A stretch of DNA of 64,000 bases, taken from contig JAAYVG010000012.1 in assembly GCA_012517285.1 (NCBI GenBank), positions 1-64,000 of the forward strand. The letters run 5' to 3'. Shown piece after piece: positions 1 through 7,900 of the stretch (the first letter of the stretch is position 1; each line of letters starts with the position of its first letter). This stretch comes from Elusimicrobiota bacterium. GTDB taxonomy: Bacteria; Elusimicrobiota; Elusimicrobia; Elusimicrobiales; UBA9959. The notes beneath the pieces are model-generated. The model was not told where the DNA came from. It worked only from the letters and a program-made list of their open reading frames with translations, and searched no databases. The translations under genes and the position numbers were made by a program.

Positions 1-1
1 A

Positions 2-1255
2 ATCGACTATAATACAGGTATAACACTATCAACAGGGACATATCAGGTAATAGTTCAGCGTGAAATAAACGGCTCGGTAGTTAACTCAACGCCATTAGAA
101 TTCAGCATAACATATCCTGATATATATAATATAACCCCATCATCAGGGCCAATAGGCGTGCCGTTTACAATAACCGGCGAGGGTTTTGGCAATTATATAA
201 GCGGGAAGACAAATGTGCTGTTTGGTGATACGACGGCATATTTAACATTGTGGACGGATACACAGATAAAAGGGACAGTGCCCGGAACACTATTACCTGG
301 TGAATACACGATAAAAGTTAAAAGGGCAATAAACGGTGGCGAGCAAACATCATTATTTACTGAATTATTTGAAATAACGGTTCCTGTTATAGAAAGCATA
401 ACGCCATCGACACATGCTGTCTTTGGAGAATACACAATAACCGGGCAGAATTTCGGCAATTATGTAATCAATAAAACAAAAGTCCTTGTTAATGACACAA
501 CAAGCTATTTAACCCTCTGGACAGATAATCAGATAAAAGGCAAACTGCCGTATTTAACTGCTGGCAGTTATCCATTAACAGTAGAAAGGGATATAAATGA
601 CGGAGCAATCAGAAGCAACATTATATACATAAACATAATAGAACCTTATATAAACTCAATTAATCCGACAGGCGGTAATCCTGGGACAGAATTCATAATA
701 GGCGGGACAGGATTTGGCAATTATATAAGCGGGAAGACAAATGTGCTGTTTGGTGATACGACGGCATATTTGACATTATGGAGAGATACACAGATAAAAG
801 GCAAGGTTCCACAAATACCAGATGGGACATATTCAATCAAAGCCGAGAGAACAGGAACAGATAACCAGAAAATTCATTCGAATACCATCGAATACACAAT
901 AACTGGAGGTATAGGGACACAAAGCTTTAGAAGTAATATAGGTAGTGAGTTTATTTTAAGGGAGGTATATGTATTTCCAAATCCTGCTAAAAGGAATGAT
1001 AAACCGACATTTCATATAGAATGTGGGATAGCTAACGAAGTAAACATAAAGATATACACGGTATCAGGCAGGATAGCATATGAACACACAATTAGCGGTC
1101 TGCCTCAAATAATAGATGACGGCAATGGCGCAGATTATGCATATGAATGGACGGTAATGGAGAATCTGCCGAGCGGAGTATATTATTACATGGTGGAAGC
1201 CGCTAAGGGCGAAAACAAATTAAAATCTAATGGTAAATTTGCGGTACTGCGGTAG
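2..1255 (+). CDS. IPT/TIG-repeat surface protein with sorting-type C-terminal domain (5' partial)
   Basis: The reading frame is open from the first bases of the window, so the gene starts upstream and the GTG at 158 is not its true start. The visible part holds at least three immunoglobulin-like IPT/TIG modules, each with a pattern of GNYI.GKT.VL..DTT.YLTLW.D.QIKG. It ends in a domain of about 100 residues that begins near VYVFPNPAKRND, contains IKIYTVSGR and GVYYYMVEA, and closes with GKFAVLR. That layout resembles FlgD-Ig/type IX secretion sorting domains (family knowledge). I infer an exported, cell-surface protein; ligand unknown. The PorV-like gene follows 10 nt later, probably in the same operon. 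Codons here use GGC and AGC more than neighbouring genes do, which may mean different ancestry or recent spread. Confidence 0.8.
   Translation: MDYNTGITLSTGTYQVIVQREINGSVVNSTPLEFSITYPDIYNITPSSGPIGVPFTITGEGFGNYISGKTNVLFGDTTAYLTLWTDTQIKGTVPGTLLPGEYTIKVKRAINGGEQTSLFTELFEITVPVIESITPSTHAVFGEYTITGQNFGNYVINKTKVLVNDTTSYLTLWTDNQIKGKLPYLTAGSYPLTVERDINDGAIRSNIIYINIIEPYINSINPTGGNPGTEFIIGGTGFGNYISGKTNVLFGDTTAYLTLWRDTQIKGKVPQIPDGTYSIKAERTGTDNQKIHSNTIEYTITGGIGTQSFRSNIGSEFILREVYVFPNPAKRNDKPTFHIECGIANEVNIKIYTVSGRIAYEHTISGLPQIIDDGNGADYAYEWTVMENLPSGVYYYMVEAAKGENKLKSNGKFAVLR
185..243 (+). repeat. Intragenic direct repeat, copy 1 (TIG module)
   Basis: This 59-bp stretch is identical, base for base, to 713-771 in the same gene. 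Similarity continues with a few changes for about 30 bp after it. The module between them (about 440-540) has diverged, so the outer two were homogenised or duplicated recently. Confidence 0.9.
713..771 (+). repeat. Intragenic direct repeat, copy 2 (TIG module)
   Basis: Second copy of the identical 59-bp segment at 185-243. The pair encodes the same GNYISGKTNVLFGDTTAY core in two TIG modules. Confidence 0.9.
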
Positions 1256-1265
1256 CGGAGGGATT

Positions 1266-2168
1266 ATGGTGAAGCGAGCGCTAATAGTATCTTCCATACT
1301 TACTCTGATCTCCGGGCTTCAAGCAGAATATAACATAAACACGACGGCAGACTTCTTAAACATAGGCGTTAGCGCTAGATCATTTGGTATGGGCAATGCA
1401 TCTGTAGCCAATTCAAATGATATAGATGGCATCTGGACAAATCCGGTAAGCATATCCATGTTAGATTCGCCGCAGATAGGAATAATGCACAGCGAATTGT
1501 ATATTGGAACTGACCATAATTTTATAGGTATGGCTTTTCCATTGAAAGCGATAGGAAGCATAGGACTATCGTTGACAAGAATCAGTTATGGCGATATAGA
1601 AGGCAGGGATAAAAGCCGGCAGTCACTCAATAATTACAGCGCGTATGACCAATCCATAAACCTGACATTAACAAGAGCGATAACATCAAAGACAAAGGCA
1701 GGCATAAACTTGAAATCAGTAACAAGTCATATATCTGATGAGGAAGCAAAGTCATTAGTTGTGGATTTAGGGATGAGTTATGGATTTGGTAAAAATTTTA
1801 AAATAGGAATGACAGCTAGAAATATAGGCAGCGGGCTGAGGTATATAGACAGGAGCGAAAAACTTCCTTTTTCGATAACATTGGGTATGATGTATAATAT
1901 TATTAGCGGTTTTGAATTAGCGATGGATATAACCAGATTAATATATGACAGAGAAAACATCATAAATATAGGCAGTGAATACAGATTGATGGACGGATTT
2001 TATCTGAGAGCAGGATATATGAATAGCGCTTATATGGATGGCAAGATGGGTAGTATTATAACGAGTGGCGTAGGCATTAAGTTTATAGGGATCGAGATAG
2101 ACTGGGCGATGAGTCCTCAGAGTGAATTAGGCAGGATGCAGAGGTTGTCAATAAAAAAGAAGTTTTAG
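1266..2168 (+). CDS. PorV/PorQ-family outer-membrane protein
   Basis: The 300-residue product starts at ATG 1266, which has a GGAGG 4 nt upstream; a longer frame from 1230 has no such site. Residues 1-22 form a signal peptide ending LISGLQA. The mature start (NIGVSARSFGMGNASVANSND, then a WTNP motif) matches the conserved N-terminus of PorV/PorQ/UPF0164 outer-membrane barrel proteins. The rest alternates short amphipathic beta strands and ends in KKKF, a plausible barrel terminus. In Bacteroidota, PorV shuttles type IX secretion substrates from the translocon to the surface. Here it directly follows a protein with a sorting-like C-terminus and lies 2.8 kb before a SprA homologue, so a related role is likely but inferred. 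Confidence 0.75.
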   Translation: MVKRALIVSSILTLISGLQAEYNINTTADFLNIGVSARSFGMGNASVANSNDIDGIWTNPVSISMLDSPQIGIMHSELYIGTDHNFIGMAFPLKAIGSIGLSLTRISYGDIEGRDKSRQSLNNYSAYDQSINLTLTRAITSKTKAGINLKSVTSHISDEEAKSLVVDLGMSYGFGKNFKIGMTARNIGSGLRYIDRSEKLPFSITLGMMYNIISGFELAMDITRLIYDRENIINIGSEYRLMDGFYLRAGYMNSAYMDGKMGSIITSGVGIKFIGIEIDWAMSPQSELGRMQRLSIKKKF

Positions 2169-2170
2169 AT

Positions 2171-2190
2171 AGAGGGCAGTGAAAAAGTCT
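2171..2190 (+). repeat. Solo end of the dispersed CACTGAAAAAGTCT element
   Basis: AGAGGGCAGTGAAAAAGTCT begins 2 nt after the PorV-like stop codon. It differs by about one base from the ends of the elements at 21724 and 48434. No matching inverted end is visible downstream, so this is a remnant or solo end. Confidence 0.6.
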
Positions 2191-2297
2191 GTCTGCAATA
2201 GAAAAACAAAAGTGAGAAGTGTATTATTTACCATAACGGTATAACGCCAGAAACAGACCGACGCAGTTCGAATATAAAGTATTAGAGAGTTATAGTT

Positions 2298-2587
2298 ATG
2301 AATAAAGATAATTTCGTTTATGACGGTAATGGCGAGAGACTTGATATCTATTCTCAATTCTCAAGAGAGTTCATAAAGAAATATATAAACAGTGGCAGCG
2401 TGATGGTTAACGGAAAAAAGCCGAGCAATCGCTAATTCTAAAATCCCAAGATAAAATAAATATTATTTTGAATGATAGAGCCGATGATTTAAAATTCAAC
2501 CTTTCAGATATTAAGATCTATGAAGATAAGGATATTTTTGAAAGCCCGCAAAGCCAATGTAGTGCCCATGAAAAAGCGGCATTTTAA
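2298..2587 (+). pseudogene. RluD/RluA-type pseudouridine synthase fragment, frameshifted
   Basis: From ATG 2298 the frame reads GERLDIYSQFSREFIKKYI, then SGSVMVNGKKPSNR, and stops. Moving to another frame at about 2433 continues it as ILKSQDKINIILNDRAD and then IYEDKDIF. This is the S4 RNA-binding domain plus the start of the catalytic domain of RluA/RluD-type synthases. The frame is broken by one indel. The catalytic HRLD motif and the rest of the enzyme (normally about 300 residues) are gone. The rest of the 2169-2696 gap shows only the repeat end at 2171 and AT-rich sequence. Confidence 0.75.
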
Positions 2588-2696
2588 AATTCCCCTATGA
2601 AAAAAGTTTTTTTATCTTAAAAAATGCGCAAGTCTGGTGTTTGTTGTATAAAACTTTTTCCTGGCTGTGTCTCAATACATATATCAAAAAAATAAG

Positions 2697-3737
2697 CTAT
2701 ATCATTCTTTTCTTATACATTATACCTGCGCATAGTGATATGAATATCGTATGAGGGATTATCAGTATCATTGGGGATGAGACAAGTTCAAGATCACCGA
2801 GCCTTTTTGACACTATCAAAACTGACCACATAAGAAGTGATGCAATGAGAGCCAGAGATATGGAAATGCTTTTGTTTCTGATCATGGATGTTTGAGCTAT
2901 TATAAAGGCAGCGAGAACAACTGTAATGTTTAAAAAGATCATTGCTAATTTAAAATATATGTAGTTAAATTCATACACTGGATTGAGGGAAAGCCTCCTG
3001 AGTTTTAGTGCTCTAATGAGAAGATCATATATGCTGTATGAGTTCGCATCGTTTAATTTTTCAATGAATATATCATCAGTGCCCGGGAGTGATGACACCT
3101 CCAAGGATTCAAAAGTTGATATCTTTATATCATACTCAAGATTCTTATCCTTTATGATAACCCCGTGTTTCACATCCCATATATTCTTATCATCATTCCA
3201 TGTCATGGAGCTAGCCTTTATTATAAATTTTTTTGACTCATCCTCAATATATACATCACTCATCTGATATTTGTTTTTAACATCAGATGCCATAAAATAT
3301 ACTCCATTAACCTTTATGTATGAGCTTAATATCTCGTTTTTCCTATTCTCGGCTCTTTTGTAAAGAGTGGCCACAAAAGGGTCAATAAAAAATATTGAAA
3401 GCAGTATGATCATCAGTGATGAGATGATAAGTGGTGATAAAAATACTGTCCTTCTGTATCCTGAGGCATAGACTGCCCTGTCCTCATTGTTTGCTGATAT
3501 GCTTGAAAAAAACATTATTGTAGCTATCAGTGTTATAAATGGAAGGACAAGATATATAAAGTATGGCGTTTGAAGGATTGCGGTTTTTAATGATGTTGAA
3601 AAATCTATGTTCTTTTTTGCAAGCTGGTTGGCTGTCTCAAAGAGATTTATTATAAAAACAAATATTGATACAACAGTAAACGATGATAGAAAGTAGCTTA
3701 AAAATTTTTTGATAATATATTTTGTAAGTATTTTCAT
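2697..3737 (-). CDS. lptG: LptF/LptG (YjgP/YjgQ) family permease, LptG-like
   Basis: The 346-residue protein has the LptF/LptG permease layout: N-terminal helices (about 10-115), a central periplasmic beta-rich segment (about 120-260, with VYFMASDVKNKYQMSDVYIE) and three C-terminal helices. LptF and LptG form the membrane part of the LptB2FG ABC transporter, which extracts lipopolysaccharide from the inner membrane. Its ATG overlaps the end of the upstream permease gene by 4 nt (translational coupling). LptG is assigned by position as the second gene of the pair; the two paralogues are hard to tell apart by sequence alone. No lptB is in the window. Confidence 0.8.
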   Translation of the reverse strand: MKILTKYIIKKFLSYFLSSFTVVSIFVFIINLFETANQLAKKNIDFSTSLKTAILQTPYFIYLVLPFITLIATIMFFSSISANNEDRAVYASGYRRTVFLSPLIISSLMIILLSIFFIDPFVATLYKRAENRKNEILSSYIKVNGVYFMASDVKNKYQMSDVYIEDESKKFIIKASSMTWNDDKNIWDVKHGVIIKDKNLEYDIKISTFESLEVSSLPGTDDIFIEKLNDANSYSIYDLLIRALKLRRLSLNPVYEFNYIYFKLAMIFLNITVVLAAFIIAQTSMIRNKSISISLALIASLLMWSVLIVSKRLGDLELVSSPMILIIPHTIFISLCAGIMYKKRMI

Positions 3738-4834
3738 TTGTGTTCAAGCTTCCCAAACCATATATAAAAAAAACATAAAGACATTATAATTAGAGGCAAA
3801 AAGTTTATGTAAGGAAAAAGACTATGATTCTTTCTTATCATCAGAGAGCATAATATATCTCCAAGATAGTAGAATATTATTATACCAACACTTATGATAA
3901 AACTGAAGTATTTGCTTTCCTTTTCATAATAGAAGGCAAAGGCTAATGAAAGAAGTGCCAGTATTAATATGGATAGATCTGTAGTAAAACGAGAGACAAG
4001 CTCTTCTCTCATACCAAAGATCTGATCTCTATCACCGATATGTTTTATCTGGTTCAGGATATCATTGGTTCGAAGGTATTTGGGTGGTATAGAGTATGTT
4101 TTCTCGTTGACTTCAAATGGAATAAAGGTCATATATTCTTTAAACATACCTGCATTATAAATGCTGTAATTATTTCTATCTATGGCTGATATCCTGCCAT
4201 CAATAAGATTTATCTTTATTCCCTGCTCCTTTAGAATTTCAAAGTATCCCTTTTGAGCAGATATTTTTACAAAGGATTTTAAACTGTTATTATTATCCAT
4301 ATCTCTATAAAGTATTACATTGCTCATCTCATTATCTGTTATTGAGGATGCATATATTGTAAAAGATGATATGGAGTCAAATGAGTTTGGCTTGATGTTT
4401 ATGTTTGTTATCCTGTTTGTCATTGTCCTTAATGATTCCCTTGACTTGAGGCTATAAACAGGGGAGATTGAGTTGTTGAGTATTGAAAAAAATATAAAAA
4501 GAAAGAATGAGAATATAAAGAAAAGTCTTGATATATCACGGTAGGAAAATCCTCCAACCCTTATGGCTATTATCTCTCCCCTTGCAGATAGCTCTCCAAC
4601 AGAAAAAAAGATTGAAAATATAAAAGAGAATGGTATGGATGTTTCAAGTATGGATGGTATGAGGTAGAACAACATCCTTGCAAGATAGTAAAGCGATATC
4701 CCCTGCATTATTCCCTTTTTGCTTATTGTCTGTATAAATGAGAATATAAAAAAGATACCTGTAAAGGCGAGCAATGAAATAAAAAAAAACCTTATAAAAT
4801 ACCTAAAAAATAATTTTTCTATCTTGAGCAGCAT
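3734..4834 (-). CDS. lptF: LptF/LptG (YjgP/YjgQ) family permease, LptF-like
   Basis: The 366-residue paralogue of the next gene lies first in a two-gene minus-strand operon. It has N-terminal membrane helices (about 8-120), with the family-typical GELSARGEIIAIRVGG cytosolic loop near residue 78, a periplasmic jelly-roll-like middle and three C-terminal helices. It would act in the inner-membrane LPS exporter. It stands divergent to the sprA-like gene, with 161 bp of very AT-rich DNA between them. No clear Shine-Dalgarno sequence precedes the ATG. Confidence 0.82.
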   Translation of the reverse strand: MLLKIEKLFFRYFIRFFFISLLAFTGIFFIFSFIQTISKKGIMQGISLYYLARMLFYLIPSILETSIPFSFIFSIFFSVGELSARGEIIAIRVGGFSYRDISRLFFIFSFFLFIFFSILNNSISPVYSLKSRESLRTMTNRITNINIKPNSFDSISSFTIYASSITDNEMSNVILYRDMDNNNSLKSFVKISAQKGYFEILKEQGIKINLIDGRISAIDRNNYSIYNAGMFKEYMTFIPFEVNEKTYSIPPKYLRTNDILNQIKHIGDRDQIFGMREELVSRFTTDLSILILALLSLAFAFYYEKESKYFSFIISVGIIIFYYLGDILCSLMIRKNHSLFPYINFLPLIIMSLCFFYIWFGKLEHK

Positions 4835-4995
4835 ATTTATTTAATAAACTTAATAACTATTATATATAATTTATTTATATATAAGAGGCTCGCTCGGTTA
4901 GGATTTTATTAAATTTCCTGATGAAATCTAATAACAGAGAGGAGGTTCGTATCAATTTTATTATTTAATTGCTGAGTTGTGATTACAGTTAATTT

Positions 4996-7900
4996 ATGCC
5001 TAAATTGTTGTTTATATGGTTTTTTTTTATATTCAATTCTAATCTCTTTTCATTTGATTTCAATGATTTTTTGAACAGCGTATCTGATTATGATGATCTC
5101 AATGCTAAAACAAGTGATTATATAAAGATAGACGATGTTATAAAGAGTGATAACAAAGAAATTAATACTGAAAAAGATTATAATGATTATGATGACTGGG
5201 ATTATGCACCTGATAAATGGAATAGCTTTGTTAACAGGCTTGAAAATGGTGAGATAAATTTTAATGATAAGGAGAGTGTTTCAGTCTCTACTGTTACACT
5301 TTCAACAGCACCGGTTTCACTGCCACCTCAGGTTGAGTTCCTTGATAGCGGAACATCGCTTAATGTTACAGGAAGAAAGGTTATCGGAATCAACTATTCA
5401 GGCAAAAAATATATCAATCCTCAAACCAATGTTACAAGAGAGAAGTCAACAAGCCTTTTTGATATAACACAGGAGCTTCAGATAAGGATGCAGGGGAAGG
5501 TTGGTGATAAGATAAATGTTAATGTTGATTATGATGACACAAAAAGCGATAAACAGGATATATCAATAACCTATCAGGGCGATCCTCAGGAGGTGGTCCA
5601 GAACATATCATTTGGTGATATAGATCTATCTCTTCCTGCCACAGAGTTCGTATCATATAACAAACAGCTTTTTGGAATAAGGGCTGATATAAAAACTGGT
5701 GGTTTTAAAAGCACATTCATAGGCTCAAGAACCAAGGGCGAGACCAAGACAAAGCAGTTTATTGGCAACACTCAGTTCCAGTCGACAAATCTTTCAGACA
5801 CATCATATATAAGGCGAAAATACTATGACATAACATTCGGTGATATAACAAGACTTCCTATTAAGGCTGGCAGTGAAAAGATTTATATAGATCAGCAGAC
5901 TAATCAGGTTGTTGACAACATAATCATATCATCAATAACTGCTTATGACCTTGTCTCTGGTGCTTCATACTCTGGGAGATTTAAGCTTTTGACCCGTGGT
6001 ATAGATTATACAATAGATTATAATAAAGGACTTGTTACATTAGCACAGACTCTTAACTCTGTTGATGTTCTGATAGTTGATTATCAGAACTACAGCGGTA
6101 GCTGGCTCCATGATGAGGGAACTTTCGGCTACAAACTTTTAAAAACATATAATGACATATATATAACTGGTTCTGGAGAAAAGGGCTGGAACAACGAAGT
6201 AAAGACATATTATTATATTGGTCAAACAAACATAGTAAGGGATGATGGCCATGGGAATTTTACTTTAAAGGTTCAGAATCTAAACAAACAGGATATAGGT
6301 GCTTCATTAAATCCTCCACAGAAATATCCTGATAATATAGAGGTGGACTTTGAGCAGGGAATAGTTCACCTTTTAAGTCCTTTTGGTTCTGAGGCAGATC
6401 CAACTATACCTGATCCTTTAACATATTCTCAAAGCCCTGTTTCAAACAGGATTATTCATATTGAGTACTATTATAAATTAAAGACTTTTATGATTGAATC
6501 AGGCATAGTTTTAAACTCTGAAATCATAAAGGTGGATGGGGTCAAGCTTACTAAGAATGTTGATTACTATATAGACTATGACTCAGGTTTTATAACCTTT
6601 TATAACACAGATAAGATAGGCCAGACAAGCGTTATAGATATGGTTTATGAGGTTTCACCATTTGGAAACTCATCACAGACACTTGCAGGTGGAAGGGTTT
6701 CATACGATATATCAAACAGTGTGAGCCTTGGGGCCACCGCCATATATCAGGGATCAAGTAAGTCAAAGAGTGCTCCAATGATAACAGATCTTGCATCAAG
6801 CCTCTTGGTTTATGATGGTGATATGCAGATAAAAAACCTTAATATCTTTGGTATGAGGACATCCCTCTCTGGTGAGATGGCTCAGTCAAAGTTAAATCCA
6901 AATATAAACGATTATGCAATCATAGACAATATGGAGGGGGTAAAGCAGGAGGACAGTGCATCAATGGATAAAAATTATTGGTATATAGCATCAAATCCTT
7001 CAAACATACCATCTCATACTGATTCTATAAACTGGGATACTGAGGAGATAAACTCAAGGGATATAAATCCAAATTCACCAACTGATTCAAAACAGAGTGT
7101 CCTTGTCATAAACTATGATTTCAGTGTATCAACGGAGGTTTCACTTACTTATGTTTTCTCAAAAACAGGGCTTGACTTCACTCAGAAAAACTCATTTGAA
7201 ATGACGGTTGTAGGCGATAACAATACTGCTGGGCCTGATGTAAACCTTCATTTTGGAGATGTTAATGAAGACTCAGATCAGTCAGGAGGAATGACTCTCG
7301 TATGTTCCGGTGGCAATATACTCTATGGTGCACCTAAAACTGAGGATATAAACTGTGATAACATCCTATCCCCTTCAGAGGATAATGGCTGGGAGTATTA
7401 TTATAACTACTCAGGCAGTGTTTCTACCAGAAGATTCGGTTCCAAGAATGGTATTATAGACACTCAGGACCTTGATGGCAATGGAAGGATGGATGCTCAA
7501 AACCCTTGGGTTGGTGGTGATTATGGTTATCTAACAAATACGAAGTTTATTGATATAACAGCTGGTGGCGGCACTTACACAAACAATATAAACTTTTCAA
7601 ATTGGCATAACCTTGTATATCCTGTTGTTATAGCATCAAGCGATTCATATAAGTGGTCCAATATAAAAGAAGTGAGGATATCACTCAAAAAATCATCACT
7701 CACTCCAGTAAGGGGAAGAATAAAAATAGCAAGGATTGCAGCTGTTGGAAATACATGGAATGTCTTTTTATCGACCTATACATCTGAGAATATAAAGGTT
7801 CTTGCTGTTAACAACATAGATAATACAGATTACACGCCGATATATAATGTTGGTGGTGAGATATCAGGTATATATGAAGACCTTTATGGTAGTGTCTCGA

